From contig NZ_AP025732.1 of the NCBI RefSeq assembly GCF_023734775.1, forward strand, positions 2,920,501 to 2,984,500: 64,000 nucleotides of DNA, given 5' to 3'. The notes beneath the pieces were generated by a model. That model was not told where the DNA came from. It worked only from the letters and a program-made list of their open reading frames with translations, and ran no database searches. The position numbers and the translations under genes were made by a program. The stretch comes from Nostoc cf. commune SO-36. Its GTDB lineage: Bacteria > Cyanobacteriota > Cyanobacteriia > Cyanobacteriales > Nostocaceae. This document shows, piece by piece, positions 27,160 through 36,297 of the stretch (within the stretch, counting starts at the first letter, position 1; each line of letters begins with the position of its first letter).

Positions 27160-28299
27160 GTGTCGCTATCTGAATTTGCAATTGTAGAAAGCACTCTCCG
27201 TGAAGGCGAACAATTCGTCAAAGCCAATTTCTCTTCAGATGATAAAGTCGAAATCGCTGAGGCTCTTGCTGCATTTGGAGTAGAATATATCGAGTTAACG
27301 TCGCCAATTGCTTCACCTCAATCTAGACGAGATTGCAAACGATTGGCTCAGTTAGCCTTGCCATCCAAAATATTAACTCACATCCGTTGTCACTTAGAAG
27401 ATGCCAAAATTGCTCTATCAACAGGTGTAGCTGGAATTAATTTAACTATAGGTAGTTCTTCTTTGATGCGTCAGTTTAGTCATGGTAAAAATATTAATCA
27501 AATTATTGATTTAGCATCTGAAGTTTTAACTTTTATTCATCAGCAAGCTCCCGATATTGAGTTACGATTTTCTGCTGAGGATTCGTCACGCACTTCCACA
27601 GAAGATTTAATTACAATTTACTCGGCGATTGAGAAATTAGGAGTTGTCAAACGTATAGGAATTGCCGATACGGTAGGAATTATTACTCCGATGCAAATAT
27701 TTGAATTAGTGAAGACTTTGCGCCAGTTCACCAATTTAGATATTGAGTTTCATGGTCATAATGATACAGAATGTGCAAATGCTAACAGTTATACAGCACT
27801 GGAAGCGGGAGCAACTCATATTAATACTTGTGTTCTGGGTATTGGTGAACGCAATGGTATTACCTCATTAGCTGGATTTATCGCTAGATTATATGCTACA
27901 AATCCAGAACAGATCAAATCTAAATATCGTTTGGATCAACTTGGTTACTTGCATGAATTAGTTGCAAGAAAAGTGGGAATTTCTATTCCTTTTAACCACT
28001 GTGTTTTTGGTGAAAGTGCTTTTAGCCATAAAGCTGGCATTCATACTAAGGCTATGCTTAATAACTCCAAGACTTATGAGGCTATTAATCCCCGGAGTTT
28101 TGGTGTGACGCGCTCAATTTTAATTAATCATAAATTGGCTGGAAAACAGGCGGTTAATCACCGAGCTAATGAACTAGGACTTTCTTTTAATTTGTCTCAG
28201 CTTGAAGATATTACCCATAGATTGAAAACTTTAGCTGACAAACAAAGTCTTACCATCGAAGATGTAGACAATATTTTATATTCTTATCATTGCCAGTAA
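27160..28299 (+). CDS. nifV: Homocitrate synthase (Lys20-like subtype), probable NifV function
   Basis: 379 residues from GTG. The signature TLREGEQF (12-19), EYIELTSPIASPQSRRDCKRL and FHGHNDTECANANSY motifs place it in the acetyl-CoA plus 2-oxoglutarate homocitrate synthases. It is closer in motif wording to the Lys20 type (TLREGEQF) than to proteobacterial NifV (DTTLRDGEQ). Next to nif genes it should supply the homocitrate ligand of FeMo-co; cyanobacteria do not need it for lysine. A hairpin terminator follows. Confidence 0.88.
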   Translation: MSLSEFAIVESTLREGEQFVKANFSSDDKVEIAEALAAFGVEYIELTSPIASPQSRRDCKRLAQLALPSKILTHIRCHLEDAKIALSTGVAGINLTIGSSSLMRQFSHGKNINQIIDLASEVLTFIHQQAPDIELRFSAEDSSRTSTEDLITIYSAIEKLGVVKRIGIADTVGIITPMQIFELVKTLRQFTNLDIEFHGHNDTECANANSYTALEAGATHINTCVLGIGERNGITSLAGFIARLYATNPEQIKSKYRLDQLGYLHELVARKVGISIPFNHCVFGESAFSHKAGIHTKAMLNNSKTYEAINPRSFGVTRSILINHKLAGKQAVNHRANELGLSFNLSQLEDITHRLKTLADKQSLTIEDVDNILYSYHCQ

Positions 28300-28326
28300 A
28301 TTTAAAAATACACGTCCTTCCTTCTC

Positions 28327-28359
28327 AGTTCGCTGGCTTCTTGAAGAAGGCAGCGAACT
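28327..28359 (+). terminator. Hairpin after homocitrate synthase gene
   Basis: AGTTCGCTG and CAGCGAACT flank an inner CTTCTTGAAGAAG palindrome, giving a strong stem about 28 bp after the stop. Confidence 0.65.
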
Positions 28360-28614
28360 AGAGCCATCTTTATGACATATCTGTTATTAATCTATATTAT
28401 GAAATACAACTGTAATAGTTACTGCTTTTAAATTACTTTTCAAGCTTTTTTAATAAGAATATCTATTGATCTTTATAAATGATTCAGAATTTAAACTTAT
28501 AAAGTTGATAGCATATATGTAAGTGAAAATAATTTAAATAACATTTCTGCAAAAATGGTGGGCAATGCTCACCATTCTATTTACCAAGCAAATTTATATT
28601 AGTAAATTAGCACC

Positions 28615-28750
28615 TGACTTTTCACGGGATCTGGAAAGCCTCTCTCTAAATCTCTCTCCTAAAAAGAAAGAGACTTTGAATTTTCTCCCTTCCCGATGCG
28701 GGAAGGGGGTTAGGTCTTTCGTGCGCTTTTCCACATAACGTGAAAAGTCA
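28615..28750. repeat. MITE-like element with TGACTTTTCACG terminal inverted repeats
   Basis: TGACTTTTCACG (28615-28626) and CGTGAAAAGTCA (28739-28750) are perfect inverted ends. The interior contains a CCCTTCCCGATGCGGGAAGGG stem. It is 136 bp, non-coding, and sits 35 bp upstream of the ankyrin gene, occupying part of the 486-bp gap after nifV. Confidence 0.8.
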
Positions 28751-28785
28751 AAATTAGTACAAATTAAGCTAGCAAAGGAATACTT

Positions 28786-29274
28786 ATGAATCGAACCAAC
28801 AGCCATAATTTGAGTGAAGCAACAACCCAATGGTTAATAGAAAAAGGCTATGATTCCAGCGATTTAAATCAGCCTGGTGAAAATGGCGATACAGCTTTGA
28901 TGAAAGCTACAAGAGAAGGAGTTGCTACGGTTGTCAAAGAATTAATTGATGCAGGTGCGGATATCAATGTTCGAAATAGCGATCGCAATAATGCTTTGTG
29001 GTTTGCTTGTTTTGGTAATCACTACGATTTAATTAATTTACTACTTGCGAACAACATTAATATTGACAACCAAAATGATAATGGTGCAACTGTTTTAATG
29101 TACGCAGCTTCAGCCGGAAAGGCAGAAGTCGTCAAGTTACTTTTACAACATCATCCTAATTTATATTTAAAAAACTTAGACGATTATAAAGCGATAGATT
29201 TTGCTAGCAACGTAGAAGTTTTAAGGATACTTAAAAATGCCATTCAGTCAGATATCGGGCAAAGCTTATCATGA
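28786..29274 (+). CDS. Ankyrin-repeat protein
   Basis: 162 residues with at least three ankyrin repeats: NGDTALMKATREGVATVVKE..., RNNALWFACFGNHYDLINLL... and NGATVLMYAASAGKAEVVKLLL.... Protein-binding scaffold, no enzymatic motif, no signal peptide. Its last 38 bp overlap the start of the SagB-like gene in another frame, so the two are in one operon and translationally linked. The partner may therefore be the oxidoreductase. Confidence 0.92.
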   Translation: MNRTNSHNLSEATTQWLIEKGYDSSDLNQPGENGDTALMKATREGVATVVKELIDAGADINVRNSDRNNALWFACFGNHYDLINLLLANNINIDNQNDNGATVLMYAASAGKAEVVKLLLQHHPNLYLKNLDDYKAIDFASNVEVLRILKNAIQSDIGQSLS

Positions 29275-30523
29275 TGCTACCAAGCATTCTTACTTATCGG
29301 TACAACTTGATCCAAATTATGTAGACGCTTCAACCCAGCCATCTGCATTTAAAGTTTATCCCAAGTTTTATCGGAGAGTGAAATTAAATCTCAATAATCC
29401 TGTTCATTCTTTTATCTCTTTAACCAGTGCAATAACACTAGAAAAAGTATATAAAGATGGCCCCTATAAATTGCGGGTGAATCCATCAGCAGGCGCTCTG
29501 TATCCTACGGAAGTTTACGTACAGGTTCGCGGGATTGAGGGAATGATAAATGGTATATACCATTTAGAAGTTGAGAATAATTGTCTAACTCTCATCTATG
29601 AATTAATTGATGATGGGTTAGAGAATTATATTATACCGGGTAAATGTATCAACGGATTCATCTTTTTAATTAGTTGTGTTTATTATAGGTCTAGCTGGAA
29701 ATATCAAAATAGAAGCATAAGGTATTGCTTCTTAGATAGCGGACACCATTTAGGTGCAGTTGCGGCTTCAGCTTTTCTCCACAACCGAGATATACAACTA
29801 ATTTTCGACTTTGATAAACTTGCGCTCAATTCAGATTTGGGTTTTGAGAATAAGGAGTTTATCACGGCTTGTGCGGTGTCAGGAGAAGTACAAGACAAGA
29901 ACATCAGACGCTTAAGGTTGAAAATTCCTTTTGTCTCTGGTACTGATTATTTTGAATCCAATCAATTTATTGAAGATGCTTATCAAGCAACTGCTCTACA
30001 AAAGAGTCGTCAGCAGCAATTAGAGTATCCTCAATTTGATTTTGAACGGGATCAATTTTATCAAACAATTTGGGATAGACGTTCTATTAGACGTTTCCGG
30101 AAAGAGTCTATTTCTCAAGAAGATTATTTATATGTAGTACAACAACTTCAGCAGTCAATACCGACAGAAAATTATGAGCAAATAGAAATTTACTCAGTAG
30201 TGCATCGAGTAGAAGGAATGACACCTGGGTTATATAAAGGTACGTATCTGGTTAAAGCGGGTAACTTTAGCGATAAGACAGGTTACTTATGTATTAATCA
30301 GGCTATTGCTAGAGATGGCGCTGTAACTTTATTTTTTGTGTCAGATTATTTAAACTATCAAACTGCTATGCAAATAGCTGGTTTTCTCGGACAAAGGCTT
30401 TATTTAACTAGTAATTATTTGGGAATTCAGTGTAGTGGAATTGGTGCGTATTATGATGACGAAACCCAAGAATTATTAGAAACAAATAAAGATGTACTTT
30501 ATGGAATGGTGATTGGAATATAA
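29237..30523 (+). CDS. SagB/ThcOx-like nitroreductase-family protein (tandem domains)
   Basis: 428 residues. Two nitroreductase-like halves: about 45-230 (VNPSAGALYPTEVYV, a SagB hallmark) and about 260-428 (DRRSIRRFRKES at the start of the second domain, YLGIQCSGIGAYYDD near the end). SagB proteins use FMN to oxidise azolines in peptide natural products. No cyclodehydratase, LanB or precursor peptide gene is nearby, so this one probably has another substrate. A 124-residue unknown protein gene follows 18 bp downstream. Confidence 0.85.
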   Translation: MPFSQISGKAYHDATKHSYLSVQLDPNYVDASTQPSAFKVYPKFYRRVKLNLNNPVHSFISLTSAITLEKVYKDGPYKLRVNPSAGALYPTEVYVQVRGIEGMINGIYHLEVENNCLTLIYELIDDGLENYIIPGKCINGFIFLISCVYYRSSWKYQNRSIRYCFLDSGHHLGAVAASAFLHNRDIQLIFDFDKLALNSDLGFENKEFITACAVSGEVQDKNIRRLRLKIPFVSGTDYFESNQFIEDAYQATALQKSRQQQLEYPQFDFERDQFYQTIWDRRSIRRFRKESISQEDYLYVVQQLQQSIPTENYEQIEIYSVVHRVEGMTPGLYKGTYLVKAGNFSDKTGYLCINQAIARDGAVTLFFVSDYLNYQTAMQIAGFLGQRLYLTSNYLGIQCSGIGAYYDDETQELLETNKDVLYGMVIGI

Positions 30524-30541
30524 GCAGGAAGCTAAAGAGAT

Positions 30542-30916
30542 ATGGCTAGAAAGATGTATTACTTCAATGGTGATGACTCACATCCTATGCAACCGACATC
30601 TGCGGATATTATACTGCGGCAACAGCTAGAGTATTCTATTAGCAGATATTTTTATGACGCTTGCGATCGCACCATTCAAAATCTTCTATCTGATTGTCGG
30701 TGGTATGTCACAACCCACGCCAATGCTCTGACATTGGTAATTGAATGTCCCGATCAAGTTATTAATTGGCGTGTTTTACAAAAAATTGTGCCAATGGGAA
30801 CATTACTACATGGAATTGTTAGCAGTGCTAAAATCCGTGTTTGTCCGCCAGAGAGTCAAGGCATACCTTTTGAAATGAGGGTAGATGAACTTTCTGTTTA
30901 TCGGGATTGGGCATGA
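30542..30916 (+). CDS. Uncharacterised 124-residue protein, paralogue of the one at 54434-54808
   Basis: No named family recognised. Aligned by eye with the 54434 protein it shares ACDR, LLS-C-WY-TT-A-LTL, CPD-V-W, KIRV-PP, G-PFE and a C-terminal YRDW. These invariants suggest a small globular alpha/beta protein. No membrane segment. Last gene of the ankyrin/SagB-like operon, convergent with hupW. In both loci this protein follows a flavin-dependent oxidoreductase gene. Confidence 0.8.
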   Translation: MARKMYYFNGDDSHPMQPTSADIILRQQLEYSISRYFYDACDRTIQNLLSDCRWYVTTHANALTLVIECPDQVINWRVLQKIVPMGTLLHGIVSSAKIRVCPPESQGIPFEMRVDELSVYRDWA

Positions 30917-30956
30917 TTCGATTTTGGATTTTGGATTTTGGATTTGGGATTGTTAA

Positions 30957-31430
<474 letters not shown>

Positions 31431-31468
31431 GGGATGAGATTTAATTGTTTAAGCGGTTGCAAATTCAG

Positions 31469-31789
31469 TTAAAGCGCGATCGCTTGGAGGATGGAAGCTA
31501 ACACAATATCACTTTGAGGAACCCCTACGTTTAATAATTCGGTGGCGATACCTTCTTCAGTCCAATCTTCTTCGATCCAAATTTTGTTATTCTTAATCCG
31601 AATATGTACAGTAATGCCTTTGATTCGACGATTTTTTTGCCAGCCAACCTGGAACCATAGATATTGATCGCGTTCATTATCGAGTGATAAAAGGCTCTCT
31701 ACGTCGTCATCAGGTGAGCTATTGCAGAGGCGGTCATATTCTATGAGAATATTTTTAATTATATTTCTATAGTGACTTAGTTTATCCAT
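31469..31789 (-). CDS. xisI: XisI family protein (second copy)
   Basis: 106 residues: MDKLSHYRNIIKNILIEYDRL...ERDQYLWFQVGWQKNRRIKGITVHIRIKNNKIWIEEDWTEEGIATELLNVGVPQSDIVLA. Start overlaps the xisH stop by 13 bp, the typical XisH-XisI coupling. No DNA element border was recognised next to it, so the pair probably acts independently of programmed excision. Confidence 0.92.
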   Translation of the reverse strand: MDKLSHYRNIIKNILIEYDRLCNSSPDDDVESLLSLDNERDQYLWFQVGWQKNRRIKGITVHIRIKNNKIWIEEDWTEEGIATELLNVGVPQSDIVLASILQAIAL

Positions 31790-32193
31790 TGAACTATTAC
31801 CTCACTTTCTACATCTACAACTATTAATAAGAGTTGATTTTGCTGAACTACTAGTTTAATCGCTTTTAGCTGGAAAAAGTTTTCATAAGTGCTTTGCTTG
31901 ATTGCTAAATAAAGTTGATATTGAGGTTCTGTAACCTTAATCAGATTACGATAAAGAATATATTGACCTAAAGCATTTTCAAAGTCATTTATTGGCGATT
32001 TACCCAGGAAGCTTTTAATTTCAACAATAATTTTACTTCCGTTGCGTTCAGCTGCAAGTGTTCTTTCAGCCGCTAGATCAGCAAATAGTTTAGTATTTTC
32101 ATAATTGATGATGTAAGGGTCAGCTGTAATTATCCAACCGTCTTTGACAAGGGCTGCTTTTACAGCATTATGGTAGAAGTCCCTAGCGGGCAT
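31777..32193 (-). CDS. xisH: XisH family protein (second copy, intact)
   Basis: 138 residues, full family length: MPARDFYHNAVKAALVKDGW, ADLAAERTLAAERNGSKIIVEIKSFLG (restriction-fold ExK) and the C-terminus LLLIVVDVESEVIVQWIN. It is the intact reference for the prematurely terminated copy at 10807-11223. Biochemical role of XisH outside fdxN-element excision is unknown. Confidence 0.92.
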   Translation of the reverse strand: MPARDFYHNAVKAALVKDGWIITADPYIINYENTKLFADLAAERTLAAERNGSKIIVEIKSFLGKSPINDFENALGQYILYRNLIKVTEPQYQLYLAIKQSTYENFFQLKAIKLVVQQNQLLLIVVDVESEVIVQWIN

Positions 32194-32388
32194 AAAGTTA
32201 CAGAATTATAGTAAGTATATTCTAGCAATACCACAGTAGCTATGTAGTTGTGAGATTACTGGTGAGGCGATCGCTATTCAACAATTAGTAAGTAAAGTTT
32301 CTGATTTACGTAATCAGTAGTGACTAAAACAGAGGCTCTGACTAATAATACAGACAAAGCCTCTGAAAACCAAATTATCAGCAGGAAA

Positions 32389-32811
32389 CTATAAAGCTAC
32401 ACCATGTTTCTTGGCAACTTCAGTCAGTTTCTCATACTGATCTTGTGACACTTTAGTTAATATCTCTTCAGCCTGTTCTTTAGTACTTCCCTCTTTAGGA
32501 ATTAAATACTTGACATAAAGAGATACAAAATCAGCAGCGATCGCTAAACCAGATAAAGCGTGTTTGTCAGCTTCTTTGCCTGCGATCGCAGCTACCAAAC
32601 CAGCTTTAATTGGGTCTGGTTTAACTTTCATGAACTGCTCGACAAGTTTAGGAACATAGTCTTCTGGTGGCAAATTATCTAACTTACTTCTATCAGGAGT
32701 AAAGTTACATTCTGCGGCTTTTGCCTGTTCTAAAACACACCATTCTATGTATTCTTGCAATGCTGCATCGGGAACGCGAGGGAGATAATTATGTAGCGCT
32801 AAATCAGACAC
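32389..32811 (-). CDS. Uncharacterised 140-residue protein
   Basis: I do not recognise it. Soluble, predicted helical, Lys/Ala/Glu-rich, with a Pro-rich start (NYLPRVPDAALQEYIEWCVLEQA) and a hydrophobic middle segment (SGLAIAADFVSLYVKYLIP) that is probably a buried helix. Two Cys (about 26 and 35). It ends 212 bp downstream of the xisH start and is transcribed leftward as a single gene. No neighbour suggests a role. Confidence 0.65.
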   Translation of the reverse strand: MSDLALHNYLPRVPDAALQEYIEWCVLEQAKAAECNFTPDRSKLDNLPPEDYVPKLVEQFMKVKPDPIKAGLVAAIAGKEADKHALSGLAIAADFVSLYVKYLIPKEGSTKEQAEEILTKVSQDQYEKLTEVAKKHGVAL

Positions 32812-32912
32812 AAGCTTACCGTGTAAATTGCTGTTTTATGCAAATGCATTAACGCAAGCCTAACCCACTATTTCTATAAGTTTTAGTGTGTTACGCTACG
32901 AGTTTTGAATAT

Positions 32913-32952
32913 AAGGCATTGGGAATAGGACATTGGGAATAGGGCATTAGAA
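32913..32952. repeat. GGGAATA/GGCATTG heptamer repeats
   Basis: A short run of ATTGGGAATAGGACATTGGG-type heptamers between the unknown gene and the HxlR gene. Confidence 0.6.
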
Positions 32953-32976
32953 AATCTCTGCTCCACTTCCTAATTT

Positions 32977-33309
32977 CTATTCCCTAATAACTCGTTTTAG
33001 ATGTTCTTGTCCCCAGTCGCAAAGAGCTTTTAAGACAGGTATAAGAGTTCTGCCATAATCTGTAAAAGAATATTGCACTTTCAAAGGTATATCTGAGTAC
33101 ACTTTTCGGTTAACAATTCCATCATTTTCTAGTTCACGAAGTTGTTGAATCAACATTTTTTCAGTAATCTCAGGAATCAATTGTTTCAATTGGCTGTATC
33201 GTTTGGCTTCATCTTTCAAGTGCCAGAGAATTAAAATCTTCCATTTGCCACCTAATATTTTTAGCGTTATTTGCACAAATGACGTGCCTTCAGTTTGCTT
33301 TTCTGACAT
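32977..33309 (-). CDS. HxlR-family transcriptional regulator
   Basis: 110 residues with the HxlR winged helix: LKILGGKWKILILWHLKDEAKRYSQLKQLIPEITEKMLIQQLRELENDGIVNRKVYSDIPLKVQYSFTDYG. It dimerises and controls adjacent genes, often redox or aldehyde responsive. It is divergent from a short-chain dehydrogenase gene that is now a pseudogene, its likely former target. Confidence 0.93.
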   Translation of the reverse strand: MSEKQTEGTSFVQITLKILGGKWKILILWHLKDEAKRYSQLKQLIPEITEKMLIQQLRELENDGIVNRKVYSDIPLKVQYSFTDYGRTLIPVLKALCDWGQEHLKRVIRE

Positions 33310-33411
33310 ATATTATGCGAACTTACAAAAAAGTAAGTACTTCCCAAAAAGTAAGTATAAGTATATTTTTGGATTAGAGTAATTCTTATTTCGCCGGTAT
33401 AAAGGAAAAGC

Positions 33412-34154
33412 ATGGAAGTTTTAGGTGGCAATCGCTTTGGTAACTGGCGCAAATGGAGGTCTAGGTAAGTACTTCGTAGAGGGATTAAGAGCGCAAGGTG
33501 TAGCCAAAATTTATGCTGGCGCTCGCAAGGTGGATGCTTTAGCTGAACTGGTTGCAACTGATCCGCAGCGAATTATCCCGATTCAGTTAGAAATTACTGA
33601 TGAAGAATCTGTTCGCCAAGCTGCACTAAATTGTCAAGATGTCAACTTGCTGATTAACAATGCTGGTGTGGGCTTGAACCAGGGATTGATTGTCTGCACC
33701 TGATTTGTCTTCCGCTAGGGCAGAAATGGAAGTTAATTATTTTGGGACGTTGATTATGTGCCGTGCTTTTGCTTCCCATCTTGAAACAAAATGGAGGTGG
33801 AGCGATCGCTAATATGGTTTCAATGGTGGCGCGGGTAAATCTTCCTTTTAATGGCAGCTATGGCGCTTCTAAAGCAGCAGTTTTGTCATTGACTCAGGCG
33901 GTTCGGGCAGAGTTGGCGGCTCAGAAAACGCTGGTGTTAGCTGTGTTACCAGGAGCGATCGATATTGGCATGGGTAAGTCTTTTCCTGTTCGCCTAAAGT
34001 ACCTCCAGAAGAAGTAGTTCGGGATGCATTGCAAGCTGTGGTTGATGGCATAGAAGAAGTTTACCCAGGTGAGCAGGCCAAGCAACTCAATGAGCAACTG
34101 ATGCAAGACCCTAAAGGAGTTGAAAAGTTTATTGCGACATTTTTACCAGGGTAA
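33412..34154 (+). pseudogene. Short-chain dehydrogenase/reductase with multiple frameshifts
   Basis: Pieces in successive frames rebuild one SDR: ALVTGANGGLGKYFVEGL (cofactor loop), LLINNAGVGL, APDLSSARAEMEVNYFGT, PILKQNGGGAIANMVSMVARVNLPFNGSYGASKAAV (catalytic Tyr-x3-Lys) and VPPEEVVRDALQAVVDGIEE...FIATFLPG. Frames change near 33690, 33775 and 33985, possibly also at the start. At least three indels make it nonfunctional unless they are sequencing errors. Divergent from the HxlR regulator. Confidence 0.88.
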
Positions 34155-34164
34155 AAGAGTTGGT

Positions 34165-34226
34165 GGGGCGATCGCCGAAATAGCAAATGCGTTGGCGTAG
34201 CCCGCCGCAGGCATCGCCGAAATAAC
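34165..34226. repeat. CGATCGCCGAAATAACAAAT repeat interrupted by a GCGTAGCCCGCCG-type repeat
   Basis: One GGCGATCGCCGAAATAGCAA unit and a second partial unit flank the string TTGGCGTAGCCCGCCGCAGG. Both families recur at 36147-36300, and the inner one recurs in the transposase at 34651. Confidence 0.65.
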
Positions 34227-34542
34227 AAATTATATCTCCAGATTATGGTTCACTAGACTATAAGTAATATTTCTGTTCTCAAAAATTCTGGAGTGCAGTG
34301 AGGTCTAAACCAATGACTTTAATACTTGAAACTCAGAGGCTGTTGTTAAAACCAATTTTGGAAAGTGGGCTGAACACACTACACGCTATTCTCATCGACT
34401 CATACGTTAGAAAGTATCTGTGCGATGACAAAATTTTTCCATTGCAACAGGTTGAAGAGATGGTGATACCAGGGCTATTTCATTCTAAACATAAAGGCTG
34501 TATGGTACAATGCAGCACTAAAAATGAAATACATCTAGTACC

Positions 34543-35666
34543 GTGAGCCAACCAGCAATAATTGAAGCTTTTCTTGAGCTTCAAGACCCCCGCCGCCGAG
34601 CTGGGCAACGTCATACGTTGCCATTGTGCCTAGCATTATTTACCCTTGCGTAGGCGCAGCCCGCCGTAGGCATCGCAGCGGGGAATAAAGGATTTTTAGC
34701 AATCGGAGATTGGATTGCAAGCTACCAAGAAGAATTGATAGAACTATTAAAACCTGCGAAAAATAGATTACCCTCGTATAGCACCTTACGTCGTGCCTTG
34801 TTACAGGTTAATTACGAGGAATATGGAGCGTGTCTTGCTAAGTTCTTTAATATACAACCAGTCTGCGGAGAAACCATAGGGTTAGATGGCAAAGTCATCA
34901 AAGGTTCGTATCAAATCGAAGAAGATAATCCAAATTCCGATTCTCATCCGGCAATAATGTTAGTTAGCACCTATATTGTCGAGCGTGGTTTGATTTTAGA
35001 GCCGTGGGAAGTAGATGCTAAAACCAATGAAATTAAAGCTCTACCAATTTTGATTCAAAAATTAGCTCTTCAAGGGGTAGTTTTCGCTTTTGATGCGATT
35101 AATACCCAAAAAAAACTTGTGAATTGATAATCGAAACTGGTAATGATTACATTGCTGCTCTTAAAGGCAACCAACCAACTCTGTTTAAAGATGTTAAAAC
35201 AAATTTTATACCAGACTCTACTGTTTCACTAATTAATAAAGGTCATGGTCGAATCGAAAAACGTAGAGTTAGTATTTGTCAGTCGCCAAATGATATTACA
35301 TTCTGGCCTGGTCTGAAAACTATCATCCGAGTCCAATCAGAACGTCAGACTATCAGGCACAATCATATTGAAGTCCAAAATGAAACACGTTATTACATAT
35401 CTTCCTTAAGTACGACAGCCCAAGAGTTTAGCGAGCGCATCCGGGGATATTGGGGTGTTGAAAATAAAGTTCATTATGTTCGAGATGTAACTCAAGGAGA
35501 AGACGCTTCTAGAATTCGTACTAAACCTTTACCCCAGATTTTTGCTATCGCTCGTAATTTCACTCTGAATTTATATCGAAGTCAAATGTTTGAAAATATG
35601 GCACAAGCTCAACGATTATGTTCATTTGGGTTAGACACACTTAAGCAATTTTTTAGAATGAAATAG
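34543..35666 (+). pseudogene. ISAs1-family (H-repeat type) transposase, interrupted
   Basis: From GTG 34543 the frame reads SQPAIIEAFLELQDPRRRAG then LPLCLALFTLA, a TAG at 34651 inside a 24-nt inserted repeat, then AAGNKGFLAIGDWIASYQEE. A second break lies at a run of eight A (35108-35115), where a -1 shift gives DAINTQKKTCELIIETGNDY. Catalytic residues remain: Asp in GLDGKVIKGS, Asp in FAFDAINTQ and Glu in YWGVENKVHY. The A-run shift might be programmed; the stop is not. Confidence 0.9.
34651..34674 (+). repeat. 24-nt short dispersed repeat inserted in the transposase gene
   Basis: TAGGCGCAGCCCGCCGTAGG plus CATC interrupts LFTLA-AAGNKG without changing frame but brings a TAG codon. Related strings lie at 34190-34217, 36274-36298 and 36471-36503. 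Confidence 0.8.
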
Positions 35667-36146
35667 CCCTGATGGTGATACAGAGCCAGAATAGTTTTGA
35701 AGACAAAAAACTTGGTTTATGGTTTATTGAAACCAAAAATGAGCAAGAAATCATTGGATTTGTTGGTTTGTGGAATTTTTTTGATGAAGAACAGCCCCAA
35801 CTAATTTATGCTTTGCTGCCTGAAGCAACCAAAAAAGGCTATGCTACCGAAGCGGCAACCAAGATACTGTACTATTGTTTTAATAAACTTAACTATCAGT
35901 ATCTTTTAGCAAGCTGCGATCGCCCAAACCTTGAATCACAAAAACTAACAGAAAGGATTGGAATGAGAAAGGTGGAGGAAAAAATCGTGAATGGCAATCC
36001 TTTAGTATTTTTTAGGATTGAGAGATTGTAATAGACATTATAGCTTTTGAAAGCGATCGCCTAGTTCTCATAGACTCTTTCCCTATCCTCAGAATCTAGA
36101 TTATCTAAGTCAGTCCGTTGTTTGGAGATGAACGCAATAAACAGTA

Positions 36147-36272
36147 GCGAACGCCGAATCAACAAATGCGAACGCCGAATCAACAAATGCGAACGCCGAA
36201 ATAACAAATGAGTACGCTGAAATAACAAATGAGTACGCTGAAATAACAAATGCGATCGCCGAAATAACAAAT
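36147..36272. repeat. Tandem repeat, 21-bp unit, six copies
   Basis: GCGAACGCCGAATCAACAAA(T) and variants GAGTACGCTGAAATAACAAA(T) repeat six times without interruption (126 bp). Since 21 is divisible by 3 the repeat reads as open frames on the minus strand, which I treat as shadows. A GCGATCGC-containing copy is at the right end. Confidence 0.92.
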
Positions 36273-36297
36273 ACATAGGCGTAGCCAGCCGTAGACA

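Larger units (their letters stand above)
34470..35671 (+). mobile_element. ISAs1-like insertion sequence with 10-bp target duplication
   Basis: Terminal repeats CAGGGCTATTTCATTCTAAA at 34470 and its complement ending at 35671 are perfect over 20 bp. ATGGTGATAC is duplicated at 34460-34469 and 35672-35681. Length is 1202 bp with one transposase gene in pieces. Confidence 0.95.
34313..36031 (+). pseudogene. GNAT acetyltransferase gene split by an insertion sequence
   Basis: N-terminal part 34313-34469 (MTLILETQRLLLKPILESGL, RimJ-like) and C-terminal part 35682-36031 (GLWFIETKNEQEIIGFVGLW, LLPEATKKGYATEAATKIL acetyl-CoA site). Removing the insertion and one copy of the 10-bp target ATGGTGATAC restores the frame as QQVEEMVIQSQNSFEDKKLG. 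The insertion inactivates it; the gene body is otherwise undamaged, so the event is recent relative to the neighbouring decayed genes. Confidence 0.93.
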
